Assembly: GCA_050943595.1 (NCBI GenBank)
Contig: JBMNPM010000003.1
Span: 97,707-161,706, forward strand
Length of the DNA: 64,000 nucleotides
Reading direction: 5' to 3'
From: JAXGXJ01 sp050943595
GTDB taxonomy: Bacteria > Actinomycetota > Thermoleophilia > RBG-16-64-13
The position numbers and the translations under genes are program-made. Below the pieces are notes generated by a model. It ran no database searches. It was not told the DNA's origin and saw only the letters and a list, made by a program, of their open reading frames with translations. Of this stretch, positions 1 through 8,297 are shown in pieces; positions within the stretch are counted from its first letter, which is position 1; each line of letters starts with the position of its first letter.

Positions 1-2
1 AA

Positions 3-1058
3 CACACCCAGATCGATATCGAGATGAGTTTTGTCACCGAGGCCGATATCCAGGAGGTCGTCGAAGGCATGCTCGCTGCAGCCTTCCGCAAGACCTTGGG
101 TATCGAGCTGGAGAGACCGTTCCCGCGGCTCACGTATGCTGAGGCCAGGACCCGCTTCGGTACCGACAAACCCGATCTGAGATTCGGCATGGAGATCATC
201 GAGGCCGGCGACATAGCGGGAAACATGGATTTCCGGGTGTTCACCGATGCGCTCGCAGCCGGAGGCTGCATCAGGGGGCTACGTGTAGAGGGGGGAGGCC
301 GCTTCTCGCGCAAGGATGTGGATGACCTGACCGGCGAAGCCGCCGTGTTTGGAGCCCGGGGACTGCTTCCCGTCTGGATAGAGCAACAAGGGGTCCGGTC
401 CCCCCTGCAGAAGTTCACTTCCGCAGAGCAAATGCAGGCCCTCATAGAGAGGTTTGGGGGACGCCCCGGAGATCTACTGCTCCTTGTGGCGGATCGTACA
501 TCTGTGGTCGAGACCAGTCTGGGGGCCCTCCGGCTCTCCCTCGCCGACCGCCTAGGTATAGAACGTAGCGGCTGGGCCTTTTCATGGGTAGTCGACTTTC
601 CTATGTTCGAGTACGACGAGAAGGAGAAACGTCTGAAGGCGCAACACCATCCCTTCACCCTGCCCCGTATCACCAACGTGTCCGATCTGCAGACGAGTCC
701 CCTCCAGGTGGGCACGTACGCCTATGACTTGGTACTGAACGGCGTAGAGCTGGGCAGCGGCTCACTTCGCATAGCCGACCCGCGTCTACAAGAAGCAGTC
801 TTCGAGGTGCTGGGGCTGGACGAACAGCATATCCAGGCCAAGTTCGGTTTCTTGGTGGAGGCAATGGATTACGGTATCCCACCTCACGGAGGTATAGGAC
901 TGGGTCTCGATCGCACAGTGATGCTGATGGCGGGAGAGTCCTCCATCCGCGACGTGATCGCATTTCCCAAGACTCAGAGCGGATCGTGCCTGCTCACCGA
1001 TGCACCCTCACCGGCGGCCGAGGACCAGCTGCGAGAGCTCCGCATACGGACGCTATAG
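3..1058 (+). CDS. aspS: Aspartyl-tRNA synthetase, 3' part (5' end outside window)
   Basis: Class II aminoacyl-tRNA synthetase that charges tRNA with aspartate in the cytoplasm. The frame is already open at base 3 and encodes the family sequence TQIDIEMSFV, so the gene is cut by the window edge and the ATG at 24 is not its start. The bacterial insertion domain follows (around GRPGDLLLLVADR). Motif 3 is clear near the end (GIGLGLDRTVMLMAG, then FPKTQSG). The sequence does not show whether the enzyme is discriminating or also charges tRNA-Asn. It is followed by a candidate ncRNA and a repeat copy rather than by a co-transcribed gene. Confidence 0.96.
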   Translation, partial: HTQIDIEMSFVTEADIQEVVEGMLAAAFRKTLGIELERPFPRLTYAEARTRFGTDKPDLRFGMEIIEAGDIAGNMDFRVFTDALAAGGCIRGLRVEGGGRFSRKDVDDLTGEAAVFGARGLLPVWIEQQGVRSPLQKFTSAEQMQALIERFGGRPGDLLLLVADRTSVVETSLGALRLSLADRLGIERSGWAFSWVVDFPMFEYDEKEKRLKAQHHPFTLPRITNVSDLQTSPLQVGTYAYDLVLNGVELGSGSLRIADPRLQEAVFEVLGLDEQHIQAKFGFLVEAMDYGIPPHGGIGLGLDRTVMLMAGESSIRDVIAFPKTQSGSCLLTDAPSPAAEDQLRELRIRTL

Positions 1059-1087
1059 CGGCGCGCTGTGCCGCTATGGCAGGCTCA

Positions 1088-1116
1088 TTGCCCGGCATAA
1101 TCCCGTGTGTTACCCT
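1088..1116 (+). promoter_or_regulatory. Sigma-70-like promoter upstream of the candidate ncRNA
   Basis: TTGCCC at 1088-1093 and TACCCT at 1111-1116 are separated by 17 bases, a normal sigma-70 geometry. The predicted start, about 7 bases after the -10, falls just before the closing stem of the structured RNA candidate. The boxes are imperfect, so this is a prediction only. Confidence 0.38.
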
Positions 1117-1122
1117 CATAGT

Positions 1123-1275
1123 GCTCGACCTTGCTCGTGATCTGGCTCAAGTTTGAGCCAACACATCATGCTTGGGAGACACTCTTACCCGAGCGGCTCA
1201 AACCCTTCGGGGGTTGTCACCCACCTGCTAACGCAGGTTCAAGCGCCCGTCAGACACGGCAAGGTGGAGCCTTCT
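1123..1275 (+). ncRNA. Candidate structured small RNA downstream of aspS (possible 6S RNA)
   Basis: A non-coding stretch of about 150 nt can fold into one closed structure. A 14-bp closing stem with single-base bulges pairs 1129-1145 (CCTTGC, CGTG, TCTG) with 1249-1264 (CAGA, CACG, GCAAGG). Inside it, GTTTGAGCC (1151-1159) pairs perfectly with GGCTCAAAC (1195-1203), enclosing CTTGGG/CCCGAG. An alternative hairpin GGCTCA-AGTT-TGAGCC competes with that helix. On the 3' side ACCTGC-TAAC-GCAGGT forms a hairpin. A T-rich stretch follows at about 1270. A promoter-like pair lies directly upstream. Bacillus subtilis 6S-1 RNA is, to my recollection, also next to aspS, which makes 6S RNA the first hypothesis. 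I do not see decisive 6S sequence signatures. Confidence 0.42.
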
Positions 1276-1283
1276 TTTGGGAA

Positions 1284-1439
1284 GCTGCTGAAAAACGAAG
1301 CCTCGGCCGCCGGAGCACACTGAGCAGCACGATAGTGCGTCATCGGGAGCACGAATAGCCCTGCTCTTTACGCTCCCTCTATCCTTCTCTCACGCGTGCT
1401 GATCGCGTTCCGGCGGCGAAGTGTCATATTTCAGCAGCC
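1284..1439 (+). mobile_element. Palindromic MITE-like repeat, copy A
   Basis: An element of about 156 bp bounded by GCTGCTGAAAAACGAAG on the left and ATATTTCAGCAGC on the right, that is, inverted terminal repeats. The two halves are imperfect reverse complements over most of their length. The central palindrome is degraded here (CGAATAGCCCTGCTCTTTACG). The same sequence occurs at 27730-27836, 52995-53156 (inverted) and 61862-62018. It has no transposase. It sits between the aspS-linked RNA and the lipoprotein gene and ends 18 bases before that gene's ATG, so it may supply part of its 5' leader. Confidence 0.85.
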
Positions 1440-1457
1440 TATTAGGAACGGGAGGAG

Positions 1458-1985
1458 ATGGCCCAACGCACTAGACAGTCTGCAGCTCTTCTGATCCTCC
1501 CCATACTCGTCCTCCTCACACTCTGGGGCTGCGGCGCCGATACTGAAGAGAGCAGCACCACTACCATACCCAGCACTGTGGCTCATTCTTCCTCCACCAC
1601 GGTGACCACGCCATCCTTGATCGGTGGGCCGGCCACGCTCGTAGGTACACGACTCCCTGTCACGCAGGAGACACCCGCAGCATACGTGTATGCCGTCGAG
1701 CAGGCCCGTCCGATAGTCCTGCTTTTCTACCTACCCGGCGGCGTGGATGACCAGAAGGTGTTGACCGGAGTTTCGAGCCTCCAGGCCCAGTTTCCCGGAT
1801 ATGTGTTCCTACTCTTCGACTCAACCAATCCCGATGCCTACGGAGACCTCTCCACTCTACTCAAGATCGACTACTCACCGGCGTTGATCCTTATCGATAG
1901 TACGGGCACCATCAATACCGTCTGGAGCGGCTATGTCGACGAGGGCACGATCAAGCAGTGCCTGGTCAACTTAGGAGAAGTCTGA
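1458..1985 (+). CDS. Lipoprotein with thioredoxin-like fold, no CxxC
   Basis: A 175-residue exported protein. The signal peptide (residues 1-25) has a hydrophobic core and the lipobox LWGC, so the Cys at about 25 should be lipidated. A Ser/Thr-rich spacer of about 30 residues follows (TTTIPS, SSSTTVTT). The rest looks like a thioredoxin-type alpha/beta domain (RPIVLLFYLPGG, then SPALILIDSTG, then TVWSGYVDEG). The redox CxxC motif is absent, so disulfide exchange is unlikely and a binding or structural role is more plausible. A GGGAGGAG ribosome site precedes the ATG. The end overlaps the longest reading of mnmA by 28 bases. The exact function is unknown. Confidence 0.8.
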   Translation: MAQRTRQSAALLILPILVLLTLWGCGADTEESSTTTIPSTVAHSSSTTVTTPSLIGGPATLVGTRLPVTQETPAAYVYAVEQARPIVLLFYLPGGVDDQKVLTGVSSLQAQFPGYVFLLFDSTNPDAYGDLSTLLKIDYSPALILIDSTGTINTVWSGYVDEGTIKQCLVNLGEV

Positions 1986-3178
1986 CCGTCTCAGCGGATG
2001 TTGTCGCCTCGGCGTGCGCCGTTTCACGCGCCTCTCTGGGCTATGCGCCGGCGTGGAGCGAGGTTATAGAACGACCGACAGCCCCCCTCAACTCCCGAGG
2101 TGTCCTGGTGGGGATGAGCGGGGGCATCGACAGCTCAGTGGCCGCGCTGCTTCTGCGCGAGCAGGGATATGCGGTCATCGGCGTGACACTGAAGCTGTGG
2201 ACAGATGTGGCCACCTCGAAGGAGCACAGTTGCTGCTCCCCGGAAAGCGCTGAACGGGCCCGGCAGGTGGCCCGTAAGTTAGGGATACCTCATTTCACCC
2301 TCGATGTATCGGAGCTCTTCTACGACCAGGTGGTCCGTTACTTCGTGGAGGGCTACCGCGACGGCCTCACTCCCAATCCCTGTGCCAAGTGCAATACACG
2401 GGTGAAATTCAGGGTTATGGCCGGTCTGGGTGACAGGCTCGGTCTCGCCTGGGTGGCCACCGGTCACTATGCGCGCATGATAGGCGAGCCTCGCACGCTT
2501 ACGCGCGCACTCCATCGTTCCAAAGACCAATCGTACGTACTGGCCGAAGTAGATCCACACCTCCTCAGGCGGACATTGTTCCCCCTCGGTCGGATGGCCA
2601 AACACCAGGTACAACAGTTGGCCGCCGACACTACTCTCGATACACACCAAGCCAAGGAAAGCCAAGAGATCTGTTTCGTAGCCGATGACGATCACCGGCG
2701 CTTTCTGCGTGAACGGCTGGGTGAACTCCCCGGGACGATAGTGGACGTCCGAGGGCGCCTCTTGGGCCACCACACCGGCACCTACAACTTCACCATCGGC
2801 CAGCGTAAAGGTTTGGGGCTGGTCTCGCCCGCCCCTCTGTACGTTCTCCGTATCGATGCAGCGGCCCGTGAAGTCGTGGTGGGGACAGTGTCTGAGTCGG
2901 CGGTGAAGTGCGTGAGCGTGGGTGATCTCACCCACCACCGCCCTTCAAGTGGCCAAGACCTTCAGCTTCAAATCCGCTCCTCCGGACAGGCCTTAAAAGC
3001 CTCTCTCTGTCCTTATAATATCCACGGACAAGACCTCAAGGAACTCTCTACGCTGACGTTCGTCCTAGACGAACCCGAGCAGGCCGTAGCCCCCGGACAA
3101 ACCGCTGTCGTTTACGAGGGGAAACAGGTCGTTGTGGCGGGAACCATCATGCACACCTTCCCCCAATGTCGGGCCTGA
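1958..3178 (+). CDS. mnmA: tRNA-specific 2-thiouridylase MnmA
   Basis: Puts sulfur on U34 of tRNAs for Lys, Glu and Gln using ATP and a relayed persulfide. The PP-loop GMSGGIDSS appears near residue 53. The catalytic cysteine region NPCAKCN and the segment KESQEICFV, with the second cysteine, are intact. The C-terminal beta-barrel is complete. The longest frame starts at a GTG inside the preceding lipoprotein gene and is about 45 residues longer than usual at the N-terminus. A shorter start could be the GTG just before the PP-loop, behind GAGGTG, but that would trim the first strand, so the start is uncertain. Confidence 0.93.
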   Translation: MPGQLRRSLTVSADVVASACAVSRASLGYAPAWSEVIERPTAPLNSRGVLVGMSGGIDSSVAALLLREQGYAVIGVTLKLWTDVATSKEHSCCSPESAERARQVARKLGIPHFTLDVSELFYDQVVRYFVEGYRDGLTPNPCAKCNTRVKFRVMAGLGDRLGLAWVATGHYARMIGEPRTLTRALHRSKDQSYVLAEVDPHLLRRTLFPLGRMAKHQVQQLAADTTLDTHQAKESQEICFVADDDHRRFLRERLGELPGTIVDVRGRLLGHHTGTYNFTIGQRKGLGLVSPAPLYVLRIDAAAREVVVGTVSESAVKCVSVGDLTHHRPSSGQDLQLQIRSSGQALKASLCPYNIHGQDLKELSTLTFVLDEPEQAVAPGQTAVVYEGKQVVVAGTIMHTFPQCRA

Positions 3179-3346
3179 TATATCGGTGGACCGGTTCAGA
3201 CAGCCCGACCCACTATCCCTTATTTCCTGCGCAGAGAACGGCTGATGCCCTATGATATAGTCTCGGGGTTTAACGAACCACAGGTGTCCGGTCGGCGGTA
3301 ATCCCAAGGATATCCGTCGTTAGGGGCGGCCAGAAAGGGGCTGGAG

Positions 3347-3721
3347 ATGGAGTGGGATTCCGGCGCGTTCATGAAGATATGCATCGGCATCTTTTTTCTC
3401 GCCTTCGGCGGGGGCATGGCATATGCCCTCATACGTCTGTCCTCAATGTTGGAACGCACAACGAAGATTTTGGCCGACGTCAACACCGAGATCATCCCGC
3501 TGCTCACGCGTGTAAAAGGCACTCTCGATGGAGTGAATGCGGAGTTGGACAGGGTGGAAGAGATAACCGGTTCTATGGCCGAGATGGCCAAGACCGCTGA
3601 ACAGACGACCACCGCAGTACAGGGAGCGGTAGCCAAGTCGGTAAAGAAGGTGGCGGGTGTAGCTGCGGGCATCAGCCGCGGTCTGTCGTCGTTCCTATCG
3701 CGTGAGGAGAGGAGTCTCTGA
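3347..3721 (+). CDS. DUF948-type membrane protein
   Basis: A 124-residue protein with one N-terminal membrane segment (residues 9-28, ICIGIFFLAFGGGMAYAL) and a long amphipathic helix predicted to form a coiled coil facing the cytoplasm. This is the DUF948 pattern. The family has no established biochemical function. The start is supported by a purine-rich site, AAAGGGG. Its stop codon overlaps the start of the next gene (TGATG), so the two are translationally coupled. The pair is followed by an anti-sigma-like and a sigma factor gene, which may hint at envelope stress, but this is only context. Confidence 0.8.
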   Translation: MEWDSGAFMKICIGIFFLAFGGGMAYALIRLSSMLERTTKILADVNTEIIPLLTRVKGTLDGVNAELDRVEEITGSMAEMAKTAEQTTTAVQGAVAKSVKKVAGVAAGISRGLSSFLSREERSL

Positions 3722-3978
3722 TGGGTATGATCCGTTCGTCAGTGCTGTTGCTATCCGGAGCTGCCTTAGGAGGGGCGCTTCTCCTGGCCCACCGGGTCTC
3801 GCAAGAGACGGGAAAAGGCATCGTGGAGTCCTTCGCTGAAGTACCCACCGAAGCCCAAAAACTGTTCACCGATCTGCGTGGTCGGGCAGATGAGGCCGTT
3901 GCCCGGGGTCGGGAGGCCTACATCGAAAAGCAGGATGAAATTGAAGAGCATCTGAAGAACATCTCCTCCCGGATATAG
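3721..3978 (+). CDS. YtxH-like small membrane protein
   Basis: 85 residues: a short hydrophobic N-terminal segment (residues 5-23, rich in Leu, Gly and Ala) followed by a charged helical tail (GRADEAVARGREAYIEKQDE), as in YtxH/gas-vesicle-like general stress proteins. It overlaps the upstream DUF948 gene by one base and is most likely made from the same transcript. No catalytic motif is visible. A structural or stress-related envelope role is inferred from the family resemblance only. Confidence 0.72.
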   Translation: MGMIRSSVLLLSGAALGGALLLAHRVSQETGKGIVESFAEVPTEAQKLFTDLRGRADEAVARGREAYIEKQDEIEEHLKNISSRI

Positions 3979-4002
3979 AGCGTCTACCAACCTGTCGTAC
4001 GC

Positions 4003-4413
4003 GTGAGCACTCAGATTCCAGACACGGTTGTCCTGCGGACGCAAAAATGTCGCGCGTCCATTCCGCTCCTCCGGCTCGTGATCAGTGGAGCGGCTGCAGC
4101 AAGCCGGACCGTCCGCGTTGATCAACTCGACGACCTGCAACTCGCCGTTGAGACGCTGGTAGTGGAAGAGCAGTCTTACGCCGGCGACCTCGTCCTGCAC
4201 ATCAAGGTAGAGGAGCAGCGGCTGCACCTCCGGCTGGAGGGACTCTGCAACCAGAGTGTCAAAGCCCTGTTGTTGTCGCCGAAGGCATACGGCCCCACGA
4301 AAGAGAACCTGATCAACATATGTATGCTGCTTGAGTCTCTAGTCAACGGTTTCTCGGTGGTCGAGGGGCCCGGCGAAGACTTCGCAGTCCAGCTAGAGAA
4401 GTGGACTGTGTAG
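4003..4413 (+). CDS. Degenerate RsbW/SpoIIAB-like anti-sigma protein
   Basis: A 136-residue protein with the length and opening pattern of a GHKL serine-kinase anti-sigma factor: the ASIPLLRLVISG segment and DDLQLAVET correspond to the usual start and the helix that leads into the N-box. However, the ATP-binding residues are missing. After LAVET the normal EACTNA-type N-box is replaced by LVVEEQSYAG, and no DxGxGF box follows. It therefore probably does not bind ATP or phosphorylate a partner. It lies immediately upstream of a SigB/F-type sigma gene, the classical anti-sigma position. It starts with GTG at 4003; the call rests on context plus weak similarity. Confidence 0.6.
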   Translation: MSTQIPDTVVLRTQKCRASIPLLRLVISGAAAASRTVRVDQLDDLQLAVETLVVEEQSYAGDLVLHIKVEEQRLHLRLEGLCNQSVKALLLSPKAYGPTKENLINICMLLESLVNGFSVVEGPGEDFAVQLEKWTV

Positions 4414-4457
4414 GTGAGGGTGACCGGACTAGAAGAAACCCGGCAGGTAGCTGCACG

Positions 4458-5264
4458 ATGACTTTGCCTCGCTATACTCGTCCTTTAGCCGAAGTCAGCG
4501 AGCGTGAGTTGCTGGTCCTCATGCGTGATCACCATGACAGACAGGCGCGCGACGAGTTGATAACCCGCTATTTGCCCTTGGTGAAGAGTCTGGCCCACCG
4601 TTTCGCCCGACGGGGACAAGCCTTGGAAGACCTTGTGCAGGTGGGATCGATCGGCCTCATCAAGGCCGTCGACCGCTTCGACATGGAGCGGGGTGTTGAG
4701 CTTTCCACCTATGCTACACCGACCATCCTGGGAGAGATCAAGCGCTACTTCCGCGACAAGGGCTGGGCCGTGAAGGTGCCACGGACGCTTCAGGACTTGA
4801 ACGTACGCCTCAATAAAGTCATCGAACAACTCACGGTGGAACTCCACCATGCTCCCACCATCGCCGAATTGGCAGCAGCTACCGGGGTGAGCGAAGAGGA
4901 AGTGATAGAAGCACTCGAGAGTGGGCGGGCCTATAGTTCCGTCTCCATCTATTCCGGCAGCGTTAACGAGGATGACGAATCCTTGGAGTTGCTCGATTGC
5001 CTTGGTGTAGAAGAGGACGCCTATGAGGTGTTCGAACAACGACGGGTCTTGGCTCCGGCCATGGAGCGCCTGAACCCAAGGGAGCGCCTGATCCTACACC
5101 TGCGCTTCTTTGAAGGTTTAACTCAGACACAAGTGGCCGCGCGCATAGGGATATCTCAGATGCACGTGTCCAGACTTATTCGCAAATCGATCGACAATCT
5201 GCGCCAGTTCATGGCGGAAGAAGAGGCCCTGACCGGAAGCGGCCGGGGGGGAGACGAGGTCTGA
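4458..5264 (+). CDS. SigB/SigF/SigG-family RNA polymerase sigma factor
   Basis: An alternative sigma factor of about 268 residues lacking region 1.1. Region 2 is well conserved (LVQVGSIGLIKAVDRFD, then STYATPTILGEIKRYFRDKG), and WAVKVPR is a hallmark of the SigB/F/G group. Region 3 (APTIAELAAATGVS) and region 4 (LNPRERLILHLRFFEGLTQ plus a helix-turn-helix, GISQMHVSRL) are complete. I chose the ATG at 4458, giving MTLPRYTRP. A GTG at 4401 overlapping the previous gene is possible. It probably directs a stress or developmental regulon and is controlled by the adjacent anti-sigma-like protein. alaS begins 4 bases after its stop. Confidence 0.9.
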   Translation: MTLPRYTRPLAEVSERELLVLMRDHHDRQARDELITRYLPLVKSLAHRFARRGQALEDLVQVGSIGLIKAVDRFDMERGVELSTYATPTILGEIKRYFRDKGWAVKVPRTLQDLNVRLNKVIEQLTVELHHAPTIAELAAATGVSEEEVIEALESGRAYSSVSIYSGSVNEDDESLELLDCLGVEEDAYEVFEQRRVLAPAMERLNPRERLILHLRFFEGLTQTQVAARIGISQMHVSRLIRKSIDNLRQFMAEEEALTGSGRGGDEV

Positions 5265-5267
5265 CCT

Positions 5268-7886
5268 GTGAAAGCTGCGGAACTACGTAAGATGTATTTG
5301 GATTACTTTGTAGAGCGACAACATCTCCTGGTACCCAGCTCTTCGCTTGTACCTTACAGAGACCCGTCGGTCCTGTTGACCACAGCGGGTATGCAGCAAT
5401 TCAAGCCCTACTTCATGGGATTGGCCGAGCCTCCGGCAAAACGACTGACGAGTGTCCAGAAGTGTTTCCGCACCTCCGACATTGATCATGTGGGCCTCAC
5501 TGCCCGGCACTGTACCTTCTTCGAGATGCTGGGCAATTTTTCCATCGGTGACTACTTTAAAGAGGGAGCCATCAGGCTGGCCTGGGAGTTCTCCTGCGAT
5601 TACCTACAGCTCGATCCCGAGCGCATCTGGATATCCTATTTCGAGGGCGATGATGCCATCCCACCCGACGACGAGGCTGTAGCCTGCTGGGAGGCCGTGG
5701 GCGTTCCCCGTGCCCGCATGGTGGGGTTGCCTCGCAGCGACAACTTCTGGGGGCCGGTGGGGAACACCGGGCCCTGCGGACCCTGCTCCGAGCTCTACTA
5801 CGACCGAGGTCCGAATAGGGGCTGCGACGACCCCGACTGCCGCCCCGGTTGCGACTGCGACCGCTTCGTTGAGTATTGGAACCTGGTTTTCACCGGCTAC
5901 AGCATGGACGAAAACCAACAGCTTTCACCGCTTCCGGCTCAGAATATCGACACGGGTATGGGCTTAGAACGGGTGGCCGCCCTCACGCAAGATGTGGATT
6001 CTGTCTTTCTCATCGACGCTCTTAAACCACTGGTCGAATTAGGAGAAGAGATCGCCGGCCGTAGCTTCGGCCAAGACCACAAGACCGACGTAGCCCTGCG
6101 GGTGCTGGCCGACCATGCACGTGCCATCTCGTTTCTTATCGCCGACGGAGTTATGCCCGGCAACGAGGCCCGTGGTTATGTATTGCGCCGTATCATCAGA
6201 CGGGCGGCGCGCTTCAGCCGTTCAGCCGGGATGGAGCCGCCGTTCCTCGGCCGCTTCGCCGAGCGGACCATCGAGATGCTGGGAGGTGTCTATCGCGAGT
6301 TGCTTGAGCAACGTGAGACCATCCTGCGCGTGGTCGACTCTGAAGAAGAGCGCTTCAACCGCACTCTCGATCAGGGGCTCGTCCTGGTGGAAGAAGAGAT
6401 CACCCGTGCTAGAGAGGCGGCCTCTCAATATTTCCCCGGCTCTGTAGCCTTCCAACTCCACGATACCTACGGTTTCCCCATCGAGGTCACACGTGAGATC
6501 GTGGAAGAGGGTGGATTGACACTCGACTTGGCCGGCTTCGAAGAGGCTATGGAGGGCCAACGGGCTAGAGCCCGCAAGGCTCAAAAGGGTGATACCGCCT
6601 ATCAAGACGCGGTCACCCGGTTCGCACAGACCACCACCCATCCCACCGAGTTCAAAGGTTATGAGAAGGAGAGCCTCTTCACCGCACTCGCAAATATCGC
6701 CGAGTTCGGCGATGACCGCGTGCTACTGGCCCTGCGTGAGAGCCCCTTCTACGCCGAGATGGGGGGACAGACTGCCGACACGGGCTTCGTAGAGTCCGAA
6801 TCCGGTAAAGCCGAGGTGCTCGATGTACAGCAGCACGGCAACATACAGGTGATCACGGCCCGACTGGTGGAGGGTACGCTGGAGGCCGGCACCCGCGTGA
6901 AGGCGTCAATCACCTCCAGCCATCGCCACGACGTGGCCGCCAATCACACTGCAACCCACCTGTTGCACTATGCGTTGCGGGCCAAATTAGGTAACGACGT
7001 TACCCAGGCCGGATCATCAGTGCGATCCGACAAGCTCCGTTTCGACTTTGCTTATCACCAACCGGTGGAACCGTCGCGTCTGGCCGAGATCGAAGATCTG
7101 GTCAACCGCCGTATCGTCGAGAACCATCCCGTACGTATGTTCACCACCACCATCGATCACGCCCAGGATCTGGGGGCGATTGCGCTCTTCGGCGAGAAGT
7201 ATGGGGACTTCGTGCGCGTGGTCGAAGTGGATGACTTCAGCCGAGAGCTGTGCGGAGGCACTCACGTGGGTTCCACCAGCGAGTTGGGCATCTTCAAGAT
7301 TCTGTCCGAAGGAAGCGTGGGGGCCAATGTGCGCAGGATCGAGGCCGTCTGCGGTAGGGCTGCAGTCGCCTACTACCGGCAACGCGACCGGACGGTGGCT
7401 CACGTCGCGGAGAACCTGGGCACCACGGACGACCAACTCCTGCCGGTACTGGAGAAACTGCAGAGCCGGGTGACCCAGTTGGAGACTGAACTGAGCGGGT
7501 TCCTCCGTGAGCAGGCGCGTGATGTCGTAGAGACCCTCACGGCAGACGCAGCCCGGCACGATGAGATCGGCGTGGTCGCCGACGTGATCGATGCACGCGA
7601 CATGGATCACCTCTTGTCTGTGGTGGATCACGTTCGTGATCGGATCCAGCCCGCCATAGTGATCCTGGGAGCCGACCTGCAGGGCAAAGCGGCGTTGGTC
7701 GTGAGCGTGAGTAAGGAGATCACCCAGGTCAATGCCGGGGAGATCGTGAAGACCTCAGCCCGAGCTTTCGGGGGAGGGGGAGGAGGGACGCCCTTCTTGG
7801 GACGCGGAGGTGGCGGTGACCCGGCTCGGTTGCACGATGCTGTGGCCACTGCCCGAGACGCCGTTCTAGCCCGGCTAGGTGCTTGA
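5268..7886 (+). CDS. alaS: Alanyl-tRNA synthetase
   Basis: 872 residues, the normal length for AlaRS. The N-terminal catalytic core is typical (GMQQFKPYFMG, FRTSDIDHVG, TFFEMLGNFSIGDYFK). The editing domain carries the zinc/hydrolysis motifs NHTATHLLHYALR and CGGTHV. The C-terminal C-Ala/DHHA1 domain ends in the glycine-rich GGGGGGTPFLGRGGG. An extra cysteine-rich patch (residues about 178-203, GCDDPDCRPGCDCD) looks like a metal-binding insertion in the catalytic domain, as seen in some bacterial AlaRS. The start is GTG with GAGGT upstream. The first base of ruvX follows the stop directly. Confidence 0.97.
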   Translation: MKAAELRKMYLDYFVERQHLLVPSSSLVPYRDPSVLLTTAGMQQFKPYFMGLAEPPAKRLTSVQKCFRTSDIDHVGLTARHCTFFEMLGNFSIGDYFKEGAIRLAWEFSCDYLQLDPERIWISYFEGDDAIPPDDEAVACWEAVGVPRARMVGLPRSDNFWGPVGNTGPCGPCSELYYDRGPNRGCDDPDCRPGCDCDRFVEYWNLVFTGYSMDENQQLSPLPAQNIDTGMGLERVAALTQDVDSVFLIDALKPLVELGEEIAGRSFGQDHKTDVALRVLADHARAISFLIADGVMPGNEARGYVLRRIIRRAARFSRSAGMEPPFLGRFAERTIEMLGGVYRELLEQRETILRVVDSEEERFNRTLDQGLVLVEEEITRAREAASQYFPGSVAFQLHDTYGFPIEVTREIVEEGGLTLDLAGFEEAMEGQRARARKAQKGDTAYQDAVTRFAQTTTHPTEFKGYEKESLFTALANIAEFGDDRVLLALRESPFYAEMGGQTADTGFVESESGKAEVLDVQQHGNIQVITARLVEGTLEAGTRVKASITSSHRHDVAANHTATHLLHYALRAKLGNDVTQAGSSVRSDKLRFDFAYHQPVEPSRLAEIEDLVNRRIVENHPVRMFTTTIDHAQDLGAIALFGEKYGDFVRVVEVDDFSRELCGGTHVGSTSELGIFKILSEGSVGANVRRIEAVCGRAAVAYYRQRDRTVAHVAENLGTTDDQLLPVLEKLQSRVTQLETELSGFLREQARDVVETLTADAARHDEIGVVADVIDARDMDHLLSVVDHVRDRIQPAIVILGADLQGKAALVVSVSKEITQVNAGEIVKTSARAFGGGGGGTPFLGRGGGGDPARLHDAVATARDAVLARLGA

Positions 7887-8297
7887 GTGCGTCGGCTGGG
7901 GATCGACATGGGCGGCCGACGCACCGGGGTAGCATTATCCGACCCGCACGGAATCATATGCAGCCCCCTCGAAGTCATCGTAGAAACAGACCGCGAGGCA
8001 CTCTTCAATAGGATCATCGCCCTGATCCATCTGCACGAGGTTGACGAACTGGTGGTCGGACTACCCCGCCCCTTGGGTGGGGGCGTAAATCGCCAACTCG
8101 AGAAGGTGCTCGCCTTCGCGGATACCCTGCAGCTGCGATCGGGTGTGAAGGTCAACACCTGGGACGAGCGCTTCACATCCAAACTCGCAGACAAGACCGG
8201 GCCCAAGACCGGGCCACGCGATGCCGTAGCCGCCTGCTACATGCTGCAGAACTATCTCGATGCCCAAGCCAATGCGGAGGTGACCGGTGAACAGTGA
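7887..8297 (+). CDS. ruvX: YqgF/RuvX family Holliday junction resolvase-like nuclease
   Basis: 136 residues with the RNase H-like fold of YqgF. The first acidic residue lies in RLGIDMGGRRTGVALSD, the strand DELVVGLPRPLGG follows, and the distal acidic residues are in WDERFTS and PRDAVAACYMLQNYL. The family is implicated in pre-16S rRNA 5' maturation and in Holliday junction cleavage. The GTG start abuts the alaS stop, and the 3' end overlaps mltG by 11 bases. The alaS-ruvX-mltG-aroE order is widely conserved in Gram-positive bacteria and supports the call. Confidence 0.93.
   Translation: MRRLGIDMGGRRTGVALSDPHGIICSPLEVIVETDREALFNRIIALIHLHEVDELVVGLPRPLGGGVNRQLEKVLAFADTLQLRSGVKVNTWDERFTSKLADKTGPKTGPRDAVAACYMLQNYLDAQANAEVTGEQ

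Noticed and set aside
1131..1358. 75-codon + strand frame across the aspS downstream region
   Set aside because: It runs through the structured RNA candidate and into repeat copy A, with no protein-like composition; an RNA gene explains the region better.
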